Assembly: GCA_050084515.1 (NCBI GenBank)
Contig: CM114272.1
Coordinates: 52,328,001 to 52,392,000 of the forward strand
DNA length: 64,000 nucleotides
Source of the DNA: Blasia pusilla
Lineage: Eukaryota > Marchantiophyta > Marchantiopsida > Blasiales
Direction: 5' to 3'
A model generated the notes under the pieces. The model saw nothing but the letters and a program-made list of their open reading frames with translations, had not been told where the DNA came from and ran no database searches. The translations under genes and the position numbers were made by a program. Every line of letters starts with the position of its first letter. The stretch's first letter is position 1. Shown piece after piece: positions 1 to 13,300 of this stretch.

Positions 1-2300
1 ACAACTATGAACATCATAATCTAGAGAGGAATGCAATAGTCATGTGTGACACACTGAAAGTCCAATTAGGAGTCATTCTTTAGAAATAGTAAGGACAAAA
101 ATTGGAGAAACTTCCCATAGCACAAATAATGTATTATAGATTCAGATTTAATGCATGCAAAGAATTGATATCATTATGTTTTGGATTTCATTTTTGAATA
201 TGTATGTTGATAATTGTTGAGAAGCTTTGAATGGATAACACATGTGAAGTGTGTTATTCCTTTTTCTTTATTTATTTGTTTGGCCTTATACTAAACTAAA
301 AGCACGATGAGAAAAAATAGTAAATAGATTAAATCTTATTTGAAGAGAAATTTAGATTTTATTAAAATTTTCCAATCTTGGTAGAATATTCTTAAGTCTC
401 CCTTGTGTTTATTATCTTTTCCCATTAATTTTTTTTCAAGTTTAGGCAAAAAGAGATAATGAATTTTTTTATTTTTCAAGTTTAGTTTGGGTTAAAGTTA
501 AGTCATGTTTTGGGAAAAAAATGAGAAAAATTATAGGAGAAATTTTTGACAAGAATTAATATTCAAAGTTAGGGAAGTGATTTTATTTTCTAGATTCTAT
601 GTAGATTCCAAGCTTGGTTAGGAAGAAAATTAGAAATACAGATATTTTAGAAGAGATAAATTATATTGGCTGAAGATGTGTGATTTTTTTTATCTTGATT
701 GAGAGATGGGGTTTCCAAAAGGAACGATCATTTATCTTTTGTAATGTCAAAACTGGAAAATATATGAAATGAGTACCTTCTAGTAAGCCAAAGGTAGAAT
801 TGGAAAATGATTAGAGTAATTCAATTATTTTAAGATTTCAAGTTAAAATTCAATTTTATAAAAAAAAATGTTCCTAAATCCCCCTTGTGTTTATTAAATT
901 TTCACATTTGAAAGATTAAAAAACAACTTGGAAAAGTAATTGAAATTGTACTAATATTTCCCATAGCTTAGATTGAGAAAATAAAAATATTAAGGGCGTT
1001 GCCGCGTTAGCTTACTTTAATGACCAATGAATGAATGATGCCTATAAAATTTGTCTATGAAGCTAGTTCATGAAGTTGTTTATTTTTATTTTACGCTGTA
1101 CTAAGTAGAAAAAAAGAATGGGAAAGGTTTTATTAATTAGGTTAATTTTAAAATTTTAAGTGATAATTAATTAATTTTTATTTAACTCAAACTCAAACAT
1201 CTTTCCCGACAAAATGTTCTAGAGTCTCTTTCATTTTTATTATCTTTCTCATTTAAATGATTTCTTCAAGGTTCATGACAACAAAATTATGAAAAATATA
1301 AATTTAAAACGTTCTTTTAAGAATTAAAAGGAAATTTTATTATCCTTTTCATTTGGGAAAAAAATAAAAGGAGAATAGGATACTACATGGACAAGAATTA
1401 TTATTCAAAATAATGGACGACGTATTTTTTCTACATTACTTTTAATTTTAAAGTTAGATCGAGAGAAAAATTTAATCCCTCTTTTGGGGAAAAATCATCA
1501 AAATAAGTGGTTTTCTCTTACTTTGAAAGATAGGGATTGGAAAAGAGTTAAATTATTTTTTCCATATTTAATAAGGGAAAATATATGAAATTTTTTCTTG
1601 AGCCAAGTTAGATGTATTATAAAAGAAATTCTATCTATCTTTTTTTTCATTTTTTTTAAGATTAAACGTTATTCATCATGTGTCCACTAATTTTACATTA
1701 TCATCCTCCACATGTGAGTATTTTCATTCTCAATTATCTAAACGAGATCAATGCCCGGGCAAAAAATTACATTTACTAATGTAATTTGAAAAAATATGAA
1801 TGAAGGTCACTCATTCGTGAAGCTTGTCAAGTCTCTTAATTTTTACCCTATAATAAGTTAAAAGTAGAAAGAGAAAATATTTTAGTACTTTGAATGAATT
1901 TTCATTTAAAAATGAGTTCAAGTTCAATGAAGATTTCTAGATTTTCATGATAGACTCTTAAGCCTCCCTTATATTCATTAAATTTTCCTATTAAAAAAAT
2001 AAATTCATAATTTTTTGTTAAGTTTTAGTCCTTTTTTTTGAAAATTTTAAAGTCTAGTTGGGAAGAAAAGCTAAGAAATAGTTTGGATAGGAAATGAGAG
2101 AATGGCGGGAAAAGAATTATCGTTCCAAATGATAAAACTTCTTTTATTTTCTAAGTTCTTGCTACTTTTCAAGCTTGGTTGGGAGAGAAAATTGAACTTT
2201 GTTTGGGGGAAAAAAGGGATGAAATCGAGAGATGGGGGTTGGAAAAACAGTTAGAAATTTTTTTCCCAAATTAATAAGGAAAAAACGTGAAATATTTTTC
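1..2300. other. AT-rich intergenic DNA, no gene seen
   Basis: This stretch is strongly AT-rich, with many short A and T runs and stops in all frames. I see no coding exon, RNA gene or structured repeat. Several stretches look loosely alike (runs such as 'gggaaaatttgatta' type text), which suggests old decayed repeats, but no unit can be defined by eye. Confidence 0.6.
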
Positions 2301-2836
2301 CAAAGCAACTCGCTTGCCTACCTGCAAACAACGAATTCCACCAGCCCCCTGACATCTTTCTCATGTAAAAATAAAGAGTAAAAAACGGCACACCCGGCCT
2401 AAAACTCCACTCCTCAATCTACATCGGCATATCGAGCCTCGTCCACCCTGTGCTATCAAGGAATCCGGACGCTAGCACACCCCTAGTCCTAGCTCACACA
2501 CATACAAGGGAGGTGCTCCAACGGCCCAACATGAGAAAGATGGCTTAGGAAAGCCATCTTCCTCTCTTATATAGGGTTGGGAAGAGCCAAAAGGCTCTTC
2601 CCCTAAAAATAGCCCTTCCCTTGCTAACGTGCGCACAAGTTACCAGGGGCGGATGACCCGGTCAACAAGTCACCTGGCTGTAAAAGACCTCAACATGAAA
2701 GTTGTCAGAAACGACGTTCCGGACATAATGGACCTATCCTCAACCTCATCCGACACCGTGGGACAAAGTTACATTGAAGATAGTCCGTTGGCTCCTACGC
2801 CCTATCCACGATAGATCTCGGCCTATCGGCTACTCA
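2301..2836 (-). repeat. Solo-LTR-like repeat, same family as the LTR of gypsy element B
   Basis: About 535 bases match 29671-30206 in the same orientation at high identity with small indels. On the minus strand both copies begin TGTCACAT(A/C)TGAGTAGCC, a typical TG LTR start. Both contain a TATA-like CCTATATAAGAG on the minus strand and a perfect 10-bp hairpin (GGGAAGAGCC, AAAA loop). No gag or pol is attached here, which fits a solo LTR or a truncated element. No target-site duplication was found at the visible edges, so the exact ends are uncertain. The short open frame at 2629-2814 lies inside the repeat and is not a gene. Confidence 0.75.
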
Positions 2837-2880
2837 GATGTGACAGTGGCTTCCATATGCAGAGAGAGAGGCAGTATTCC

Positions 2881-3390
2881 ATGCGGGATTCCCTTATCCG
2901 TGCTAATCTCTACATTATGCGGGAGTCTGAGATGGTGGTAGCGGATGTTTTAGTGAGGGATCCTACGCGGGAGGCGGTACGGGCCAAAGTGGTGGCACAA
3001 GGAAGATTGCTATAAGGAGCGGCGGCGGCCGTAAAGAAGACCCACATTTATAGTCGATTTCATGACGGACATCGATTTATCCCCCTAGCCATTGAGATGC
3101 ACGGGGCTATGGGGGAGAGGTTTGACTCGTTCCTTACGGATTGCGCCCATCATCTCCGGTCGAGAAATGGGTTGTCCTTAACCACTGCAATAGTTTATTG
3201 TAGGCAATGGGTCTCCATAGTTTTGCAGCGTGCCTAGGCAAATGGGCTTCTGCAACGAGCTCAGGCGGTTGGAGACGCCAATACTAGAGGCCCACTTAGT
3301 AGTGCCCATAGTTCTATAGGTGTTGTTGATATTGTCTCTGTTGTTGGCGATTTAGGTCGTTGGGGAGGGAGGGGGGCCTTGTGTCTCTAG
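2881..3390 (+). pseudogene. Decayed retroelement polyprotein C-terminal fragment (copy 1)
   Basis: One frame reads through from 2881 to about 3390 with two internal stops (near 3013 and 3235). It contains recognisable stretches such as VVADVLVRDPTREAVRAKV, FIPLAIEMHGAMGERFDSFL and RSRNGLSLTTAIVYCRQ. The same protein pattern occurs on the minus strand at about 60660-60230, with 'RFDSFLTD' and 'SRNGLSL' conserved. I recognise this as the kind of domain found downstream of reverse transcriptase in LINE-like elements of green-lineage genomes, possibly endonuclease-like (conserved F-I-P-L-x-I-E-M-x-G). That family assignment is inference. The fragment directly abuts the solo LTR and is plainly non-functional. 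Confidence 0.5.
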
Positions 3391-3399
3391 GGGGCCGGT

Positions 3400-5700
3400 T
3401 TTGGCCCATAGGTTTTTCCGCTCTCTATGCCCCCCGCTCCTTTGTGTCCCCATGAGTTTTCCATCCCAATTTCTATTAAAATTTATATTCTACTTAGTTC
3501 ACTATCTTTTCAAGAGTTTTGATCATTCGCTCTTTCTTCCTCTTCTTCTAATAGTATAAATTTGTCGCCGACTGCCACGTGCCTGTCCTCGAGAGAAACC
3601 CGAGGGAACGAAGGGTACAGCTGACAAGTACGTAGGCATAGAATTCATACAGCTGTTCCGGCTTTGATGTAGGAGCAAAGTGGACTAGTAGGACGTGTAA
3701 CGCGTCGTCCCGTGGGGCATTCCCGTCTTGTGCCGTGGGAAGAACCATAGCATTCCTGTTGAACGGGTACCTGGCGAGATACCCCGTACGTTGTTATTAC
3801 GGGAAAACCAATTGTGGACCGTCTGCGAACGACATCTGGATTCTGAAACCCACGAATTTTCCACCGGTCGCCGCTTGACACGCTCTAGTCATTGCGGCCA
3901 TTAAAGAACGTGGCAGAAGTTCATACGCTGACCTAATGGGCGAGCAAGCTCTCAAGTGCGAACCCTGGGTATGTGAGATGGACAGCTGGGGTCTTAAAGG
4001 CCCAGACTAGAGGAAAGAAGATAGCGGTTAATTTCACATTTAGGACGTCGGCCTTGCTCACCTCACCGCTTGGGAGTCGGGACTTGGCTTCCACCGACCA
4101 GTAATGCGTCAAGGAGAGGAAGTAGAAAAAGAATGAGGAAGTTAATGCTTGAGATCGGCCCTACCCTTAATTGATGTGGAGTTGCCACTCGTCATCAAGC
4201 GTTACAGCTCTCAACTGTCTTCCATTCGAAGTCGGAGCACTAGACTAGCGATTCCTTGCGGACAGAACGGGTCCGTCAGAGTTGGTGCTTCCAGGCGTAG
4301 CCTCGTATCTCTGGAGCCATTGGCTTATAGAACGGGACTGAAACGAACAAAATCCGATCATCCGGGATCTTATCTCATGCGAGCGGCAGACATGAATGAA
4401 CTTTACGACTCACACGCGGCATAAATCTGTCAAGACAACTGTGAACTGCTCGCCATTAGTAGCGGACAGCCTTTGAGTGACTGGGTGCAAGCCGAGTATT
4501 TGCTCATGCCGCCATGAGAGAAGTCTCTGCTGTTTATTACGGTTCTCTGTGAAAGTAACACTGAGAATTCCATCCTAAACACATCGCTTTGGGATCCTAT
4601 GGCGACCAACAAAGTTACTTACCCGTGGGCCCGATAAGCAAGGACTGCCACCACATACTAAAAGGGTCGGAAGAGCAAGTCGCGCTGAAGTAAGCATACT
4701 AAGTAGGAGTGTGATGCCAGAAGACCTATATTCTGAACGCGGTGCGGCACGTCAGACGATTCGGAGAGAGAGAGACTCGAAGTAGTGGAATCCAGTGGAA
4801 GGCGCCCTACATGCGACAGGTGGTCTGTGAAAGCATGCTCTACCCTCTGAACAATGATGGCTCAATTATCTGTGGTGAAGTAGCCGATACCCAAGCTCTA
4901 GGGCTACTCATGAGGACTCCATAATTCCCGTATACTGCCTTCCGCACATGGACAGCTATAAGAAACAGAATTCCAAGGATGAACGTAGTCGCTCTCTCCT
5001 TCGGTTGCCGATTCCGTGATTCGCGCACTTTCCACGGTGACTCTGTGTACAAGGATTCTGTCTACGCTTGTGCTGCCGGCAAGGTTTCTTCAGTTGACTG
5101 AAAGAGCAGTCGACTAGAAGTGGTGGCAACTCCGACTCGCATCTCGCGAAGGTGATCCTTCGGAAGTGAGTGGTTGGTTTCGATGAAGGTCACGAATGTT
5201 TCAGCACCCTAACGATTCAAGTCCTAAGCTTTTAGGTAAGTCCACGTTCACTACTTCGGTCACCCACGTTGGCTATGCCTATTACCGGAATATCGAACGT
5301 GGGAATTCATGACCACACTCTCGAGCCCCTCTCCACATGCACAATAAGATAGGCCAGAATCCACGGTAGTGAATCTTGTGCGGACGACTTCGGGGACAGA
5401 GGAGGAAATGAAGGAGCGAGAGTAGGGAGACATTCCTGAAATCGAATGTGGGAAGGACAACAAAGTACACCATAACATAGCGCACCGGTATCCCATCTCC
5501 AAGCCATTGGTTGGTCACGACGAGCGTTGGAAAGAACCTCCTAATATACAATGATATTTGACTTTTTACAATCCATCCACAAGGCGGCGATCGAATTGCG
5601 AGACCAGACAATTTCTGCCTCGGCTACTATTCCACATTTGGTGCATCTAACTTCGACCGTCCGTAAAATTTGCACTACCACATACATCCTCCATGCTCCT
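3400..5700. other. Intergenic DNA, no supported gene
   Basis: The GC content is moderate and short open frames occur on both strands (for example 4149-4424 plus and 5282-5611 minus). None resembles a known protein, none has neighbours with compatible splice sites, and their composition looks random. The stretch just below 5780 on the minus strand may hold introns and further exons of the gene whose exon lies at 6556-5780, but I could not identify any. Confidence 0.45.
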
Positions 5701-5779
5701 ATACACAGTCAGTGGCAATTGATCATTCTAGTATATTTGCGCTGTAACACACCGGCCGAGGAAGCGGTATGCATCGCAC

Positions 5780-6556
5780 CTTCCAATCCTTCGATGACGA
5801 CCTACTCGACTTCTTCGTCGGGACCTGCTGGGCAGGGATTTTCGGTGCCCTGGTGGTAGTTGAGCTTGCAGCCGTGGGCGTTTTGGGAGCAGTGGGCAAG
5901 ACGGAACCCTGGGTTGGGTTGCTACTCACAAGAACTTCGGTACCTTTCTTGGCTTTTTCGGATCTGCCAGTGAACCTCCGCTGCTTCGTTGGTGTGATCG
6001 AAACGCGCGATGGTGGGGTGCCTGGCTCGGTCACGGGGCTGATGGTGGCCGGGCTGGGTAAGTTGAAGAGTCCCTCAGCTCGCATGCCCACAGCGATTTT
6101 TTGCACGGTTGGAAGGGCCCTCTGCTGTGCGAATTGTGGATTCAATCCACTGGCGGTGACAGATTTTCGAGAAGCGATTACAGATAACCTCTTTAGTGGA
6201 CTGGTAGGGCGTGACGGTGAGATATTCAACGAGCGAGTGGACCCTGACGCTATCAAGACGGAGGCGGCGGAACGAGGCGCTGTTGGTGTGGTCATATCCT
6301 GCTTTAGGAGAGCCAACTTCAGTCGAAATTCCTGGAAATCTTCGAGAGCAGACTTCGATTCGTGAGAAGTCTTAGTGGCATCTTCCTGAACAGCTCGCCA
6401 AATACCTTCGTAATCTCTCGAACTCAAGCTCAAAGAACCCGTCCTCCTCGATGGTTTAATGCGAGAATCCTCCAATAACGTTCGAGACGACCCTCGTCGG
6501 ACATCGCCATGAGACGTTTCGAATAGTGGGTTATCCGTCAGCTGAGGTATAGTCAT
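5780..6556 (-). CDS. Unrecognised Ser/Thr-Pro-rich basic protein, probable 5' coding exon (partial gene)
   Basis: An open frame on the minus strand starts at ATG 6556 and gives 259 codons up to a good splice donor (GGAAG|GTGCGA) at 5780/5779. Read-through past the donor reaches a stop within 20 codons, which supports splicing there. A possible acceptor (TTCTCACAG) just upstream at about 6567 suggests a preceding non-coding exon. The protein is rich in S, T, P, K and R, with many SP/TP sites (SPSRPTSPLKR, PSPATISPVTEPGTPP, ITPTKQRR) typical of CDK-regulated or microtubule-associated proteins. Around residues 48-85 is a short helical, coiled-coil-like segment (EDFQEFRLKLALLKQD). I do not recognise the family. 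The 3' exons were not found. The opposite-strand frame at 5769-6365 is a shadow of this exon. Confidence 0.5.
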
Positions 6557-6599
6557 CAAGGCAGCCCTGTGAGAACCATGTCACAAACCAGATTAGCTT

Positions 6600-9500
6600 C
6601 CAAGAATTCCAAATGGCTGGTCAGGGACGAACGCGTTGAGAAGCAAACCTGTGAAGACCAACCCTCTACAAAAGCTGAATTGTGCTTACGCAATGAAGAG
6701 TGAGTAGAAAAACCGCTCCAGAGAAAAGGAGCGAGACAGAGGACGACCGGCGAGCGAGCCTCGTTTGATAATCTGGTATTTTTCTACAAGCATACATCGT
6801 CAATGCAGACACGCTTCTTGGGTTTCTTCTGGATTCATGATGTGAGAGGTAATGCTCGAGTTTCGGATGGAAATACTCCCGCGGGAAGACCTAATCCTGA
6901 TGTGCGATGGACAGAACTTAGACACAGCACATTTGCTTTGGTGGGAGGGGGATGGGAACGGTGAAGGTCGATGGACAGAGAATAAGAGCACAAGAGAATC
7001 GACAAGAAAACTTCAATTCAGCTCGAGTAAAGTCCCTTGACTGATGGCCGACCAGTCGCATGCCCAGTACGAAATTCGCTTCCCACACAGTGTTTTGTCT
7101 GCTTCAGTCGGAAACAATAACATATACCGATCTCCCGAAAGACAACCCCGACGACTCTTCACGAAGCCCAGACGCTCACTCAGAGGCAGAGTGCAAAATA
7201 GGAGCTGGAAATGAAAGCATGAACAGGAGAGCTTCGCGGAGGGTTGAAAGGAGACCTGGGCTTGTTGTAGAGAACGTTATTCTGAACGGCCACTGGTTGA
7301 TCATGGAATTCTTCTCGAAGCCGAGATGGCACAGCCCCCTGCTGCAACCTCTTCGACATAGTTGACTTCCACTTTCAGTTTCCCACGCCACAAACCCACA
7401 TGCCGGAGCCTATACAATTCGGATCAGTGATTCAGGCATAATCCTACCACCACCCGCACCACCTGCGGTCGAACCAAACGCACATCGGTTCGCACAACAT
7501 CCTGGATCCCCCCCTAAGCCATAGCAAAGAGCGAGAGGGAGTTGAGCCTAACCAACCTACTTACTTTTCGGGGGCCACTCACAGAAATGGATAAAAGCTC
7601 CTACGAAAAACTCTGTTCCACAATGTTGAAAGGCGCTCACGGTCTTAGGGACTTCCCGATGAAGAGGAGCAGGTGCGCAGAATGAAATTGCAGGAGAGTG
7701 TACGACCAGCTTGTCCTTCTCGCGTCACTATTTCGGCGGTTCACATCATCTGCCCGCTATCGGATGACTCACTTCGACTTTGTCGTTGAGTGCAGCACGC
7801 ACGCCTCTGCGAAAAGATAGGACAGCCGCACTTTTCGCTTTCCTTTCCCGCTCAGGACGGTGTGTCCACTTCTGAATTCTTACCACCTTTCGGCGAACAA
7901 TTGCATCACTTCAGTTGGCAATCTGCATCGCTAAATGGAGTTTAGGGGAGAAATTCCACTTTAAACGCCGATGTGTCTGCCTGTCACCTCTGGAGCCCGA
8001 TAGAACTCGTTAGTCAGAAACTCGCCATTTCTGGTGACTATTGACAGCTCTAATTCCACAAAAGGAGAGTGGGAAACGTGCGAAAAGATAGTGACGCAGT
8101 CCTCCTTGTCGGATTCTTTCGCATAGAAAATTCGACTAATACCGCATTCCGTCGTGTTCCTTCTCCCTCAGAGCAGCTCAGGATTTTGAACAAAGCGGTG
8201 GCAGATGAAGCCCGCTGGCATTCTGCACTCCATTCGTTTAACTGCTACCTGTCTCGGATCTTGATGTTGAAAATGGATGCTGCCTGTCGCACGCTTTAAC
8301 ACTTCTTACAGACGGGATAGATTTCCGTGAAGCGCAAGAACTAAAGTCTGAATGTAGTACGGAGAGAAAGCACTCAACTGCCGCGGATCCGAGCGATTTC
8401 CTTGCAATATGTTCCCTTGGGCTCTGAAGAATCTTTTCACAACTTCTCGCATCCGCGCCAAATTGGTGACTTCATTGCTCAGACGTACGCTGTCGTTGTA
8501 TCTCTGACTAAGCAAAGATGAACTCGTAAAGCTGCAGAAACGCTAGAGAACGCCAGCAATGTCGCGAACCTGCGAGGTGCAGATCTTTGGGATGCAGAGA
8601 TGCATACACGGCGCTGTTTCGAGCCCGCTACGATGGTCGACACCACAGGCGAAGTCCTGGGAAGTGCAGAATAAACGTTTACAGGTGAGGAAGGATGAGT
8701 GGCAGCAATCTTCAGAAACTTTTGGCCGTGACTTCTCAAGGAAATGAAATCGCATCGCATGCACACAGCCAAGAGACAGATACGGATGCTGCAAACTGTT
8801 CCACTTCCGGACGACTCACAAAGAGCCGCGCACCGCCTGAAACTCTAAAAATGGAAACCGGGATTCTTCTCTAACCTACAACTTCGGAGCAATTCCCACA
8901 GGGCGTTTTCGCCAACGGAAATTCACGGGATCTGTGGTCAGAGAAGTATATGCAGGGGGACTATTTCTACCCGCAGACTCTCGGAAGAAACTCGTACGCT
9001 GCTAGGAATCAGCGCACTTAACACTCTATTATCCTAGCCGAAGAGTGTTCAGAATCTCTTTAAGACATCAGTCCAGCCATCTGACAGTGGACCACGACGA
9101 GCCAGATCGATATGATTTTCATACGCGCCACTTGTAGATAAGATTCTGCGTTCTGGGACGTACTGCTTTCTCTGTCTTTCCCGGTGAACTCGTTCTCCCG
9201 AGGATGTTTCATGTGTTTCCTCAAAATCCTGTGACAATGGAGATGGTGAAATTCGAATTTGCCCTCACCCTAACAGAGCGATTGCAGATCAAACGAGTTG
9301 ACGCGTGACGTCGAGTGAACAACACGGAAGAAATCGAAGCTGGTTTCATTTTCCCTCGAGCGCTATCTCTCATCCTCTCCCGTCAGTTGCTTATCATCTA
9401 CAAAAACCGATGGCCTTCTTTCCATCTCGCGTGTCCGGGAGAGTGCCTGCACGAAAGGAAAATCTTCAGAGACTCTGCACGATAGCCTTCCTAGTAATAG

Positions 9501-11400
9501 AATGTTAACAGGCCTCCGGTAAATATCCAACTGACTCAACTTCTAGAGAGAATGAATTCTACTCGAGCTGGAAACGGACAATCTGATCGCATCGCAAATA
9601 CCTGGAATCAAAAGCGCAGTTCTCTTACATGTATTGCTTACTAACCCTCACTTTCCCCCTAGTTGTTCCAACGTTGTAGATCATTCTACTAGACAACTGT
9701 AAGTTCTACAAATTCACAGAGATGATAAGGACATGTAGGCTGGAGCGGCGGGAACAGATGACATCAGTCTAGACCATTGCTTTAAAGAATTCCGCTCCTC
9801 CTCAACCACGAGCTTAAGACTGACCACCTACGACCTGGACGTATTTGGATGTGTTCACGTGCTAATTCCTTGGCTCAACCGAATCAATGCACGAGCAATG
9901 ATCCGCTCTCCACCAGCTCGAACAGTGATGACGGTCATGAAGATCTATAATGCGGAACAATCGAATTCTAAAAGGTAATAGGAGTCATGTGAAATATGTC
10001 AGCTCAGAAGATCTCTCTACCTATTGAGCAAGAGATTCGTTGGTTACTGCCACCCGTTCCTTCCCATACGATAATTGCTTACATGAATGGTTTCCCATTT
10101 CCTACTAAATTAAACTCCTGACAAACTTACGGAACGAAGATAAGATTCGATTGCAATCCTACCTCTGCAACGAGATGCATACCCGACTACAGGAATGAGT
10201 CCCATCTACGCCAGACATTGCACCAAATAAGTAACTCTGTCCTAATTGTTGTTAAGACCGTCAGAAGCCATTGATGCTTCCTAAACCCAGCGACGTGTGA
10301 AGATGCATGCTGCAATTATGCAATACACTCTTATGACGATTTTATCAGAATGGATAAGATGCGATTGTCTGTTGTCACGAAGACAGGTGCATTATTTTCG
10401 AAATCAATTGCAAGACTACCCGGTTTCTAGTCCTGGAAAGAAGAAATGCTCACATGTCTTTCCCGCTAGTACCTGATCCCGCCTTTCCACTGCGACTAAA
10501 ACTCTAAAAAATAGCATAAACCCTTCGTGATGACGAAAAGGTTGACAGAGACAGACGATGCGATTACGCACATCTGCCACACTGACAACGACAATCTGGA
10601 GCAACAAGTTCAACGAATTTTACAAAACGAAATCATGTCCACTCATTAGGAGGAAAAACGTTATGAGATCCTCAAACCTCCTGTCAGTGTCGACACGTTC
10701 TTCTGTCAAGCGTATTGTGTTCCTTGAACTTCCTTCTCCACACCTTGCCACTCTCGGAAAACGAGAATAACGCTTGTCGGGTATCTGACATGTATATACC
10801 AAAAGCGAAAGTCCAAAACTTAACGAACATGAGTTTCGGTCCGTCCGTCCGTCCGCCCGCCCGCCCGCCCGCCCGCCTCCATTGATTAAGTCGGAATCTG
10901 TCTAATCGTAATTAAGAACCTAAGAAACAGTGAAGATCCTGCTTCTCAGATCAGACGAGCCATGCTTTTCGCGATGTTATATGTAATCCGCCTGCCAGTC
11001 ATAAATGTACGATGCTATAGTCTGATCACGATAATTTAAGACGATCACCTACATGCTATCATCATAAGACAGAGGTAGCTTGTCACATCTCAGAGCTAGC
11101 ACCAATCATACACATCCCTGACAACCCCCTGGAAGACAAACTGAGTAATCTAAATAAATTTCTCAGGCCTGAATAGTGAATAACATTCAATCCGCTGGGG
11201 TTTCACCATAGCTGCTGTCACTCGCTCGTAGAGCATGCCGTAGTTACTCCGAGAGTTCTAGGACTACCTAAACGCTAATTATCACACTGTCGCCAGCGGA
11301 CTCCCGACTCCGGACAGCAAAACGTGAACGATTGAGGAAAAGCTCCGGGTCAGTAGGGGTTTACCCTAAATGGCGAGCCCTTAGACCTTTGGATATCTGG
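6600..11400. other. Mixed-composition intergenic DNA
   Basis: No coding exon could be supported. Short open frames (such as 7060-7365 plus, 8479-8772 minus and 9305-9508 plus) show no domain, no codon pattern and no splice continuity. Part of 6570-7100 could be promoter or 5' untranslated sequence of the minus-strand gene below it. The only structured item is the tetranucleotide repeat at 10839-10877. Confidence 0.45.
10839..10877. repeat. Compound tetranucleotide microsatellite (GTCC)4(GCCC)5
   Basis: Four GTCC units are followed directly by five GCCC units and a partial unit. The switch of one base between the two blocks is typical of a microsatellite that mutated and then re-expanded. It lies in non-coding sequence. 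Confidence 0.95.
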
Positions 11401-13300
11401 ATAATTATGTTTGGGATAACAGTCCGCGTAACTACGTTTCATTTTGTGATCATCTATCCTTTCATCACATCTCTTATCAATCCATAGATTTTTTATCAAT
11501 AGAATGGTTGAGATCTAAGCAAATAAGATATCTCGAATTCAATTACATATTTAGTATGGATGGATCCAAATTATTCATTCGTATATTTGTTATTCACACG
11601 ATCCCAACTTGAACTTGTCTCCATGTGAATCGCATGTCTCATACGTTGTGAGAGTTCTTCAATGTGGAAGTATCATTGCAAGGAATACGTATCACTAGTA
11701 GAAATGAAATTCTAATTCTATATTTTTTATTTAAAATAATTCTTATGATTTTATGAAATGGAAATGTATGTTATCATGGTGTTCCATTTTTTATTACATC
11801 ATAGAAAGGTTTTTTTTAATTCTTCATGCACGTATAGTCGCGTGTTGAGTAATGCGTTTCATTTTTTTCCACAAAACGAGGGATCATATTTCAACTAAAA
11901 ATTAACTCACGTAATGACCAAAATTCCCCCTAAGGTCATCCCATTGTTCTACCTCTATCTAATATTCCCTTCCTTGTTGAAATCTTATTCTTTATATCTA
12001 CCTTCTACTTAAGTGTCCCGCTTTTCTTTTCCATTGAGAATCACAAATATAATTTTCCTATTAGAATCTGAAAACTTTTCTTTTTTCTTTAAAAAATTCC
12101 TTTTTTTCTTAAGAAAACTTATAGTTCTCCCTTTCACTTTTCCCTCTCCTTATTGAAAATTTCTTTTACTTTTTTTCTCATCATAATAATTAAGATTTTA
12201 AAAAATCAGTTTGAATCGCTTCATTATTAAATTTTAATTATTTTTATCTTATATTTCCCTGTTAAAATTTTTAAATACGTATTTTCATCATCCATTGATA
12301 ATGCTACACAAAAGAGAAATAATTTTTTAGGCCCGCCATAGAGAAATTTGTCATTTTCTCTTCCTCTTCTTGATTGAAAATAGTAATCTCTTCCCTATCT
12401 TCTATAAAATAAAATATTTAAATAAAATTACTATATCTTTATTGTGATTTTATGTAGTGATATAAATAATTCATGGGATTTTATTATTAAAGTAGGGGGA
12501 GGAGAGAGAAGAGATCATTTTTGACCGAAGAGAATTTTATAATATTTTTAAAAGATATCGAGTTTTATATTAGAGAAGGTAAAGAGATAAAGATAAGGAG
12601 TTCTACTTTCAACAAGCAAGGAGACAATAAGAAAATATATTAGAAGGGGACTATGATGATGATAAGACAAGATAAATACATATTTTCAAAAAAGTATGAA
12701 GGAGTTACAAATGGGTAATCCCTTCTTCTTACACACAGTAAACAGGGAGAACCGGAGTTACATGTTGACTTCGCAGGATGATTTTGAGAATTTTCGTTTC
12801 AGTTCTCCAAATACCGGCCAGAAACCGTCGGAATATACATGATCTCCTTCGTATTAGTATCAAAATAACCAGATGGAATTGGAAAAGATTCAAAATTATT
12901 CCTTCGTGATTTATGTAGACCGGAAATATACAGGATCTCTAAAAAAAAACTACCTTGATCTGACCTGCTTACACATTGGCTCTTTTCTTGAGGCATTGTC
13001 AACTCGGAAAGTCAATTGGATATTATGTCCCAAATGCCTAGCAACTTTAGAAGACAAATAGTTTATCATGATGTTATCAAGATTCAAGGAGATATCAAAA
13101 GATGTACCAAGTGCTTAAAATATCAATTCCAAAAGAGATAAAGTAATCGTGAGATAAAAACGTTGATCGCTTCTTTAACTTCTTGAATTTTATTGTTGAA
13201 TATGTATTTCGTGCAACTTGATACTCCCAACCAAATTAGAATATATTTAGAATCGGAAACCACCGCCTCATAAATAGACGAATGTCAAAACTACAAAATC
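11400..13300. other. AT-rich stretch, no gene seen
   Basis: This region is sharply richer in A and T than the flanks, especially 11700-12700 with T-rich then A-rich runs. No coding frame is credible. It resembles 1-2300 and 36100-38600 in composition. Confidence 0.55.

Noticed and set aside
4149-5611. Several 60-110-codon frames on both strands
   Set aside because: No domain, no splice continuity and random-looking composition. Overlapping frames on both strands are expected at this GC level.
5769-6365. 198-codon open frame on the plus strand
   Set aside because: It is antisense to the better supported Ser/Thr-Pro-rich exon, whose bias keeps the opposite frame open. It has no domain of its own.
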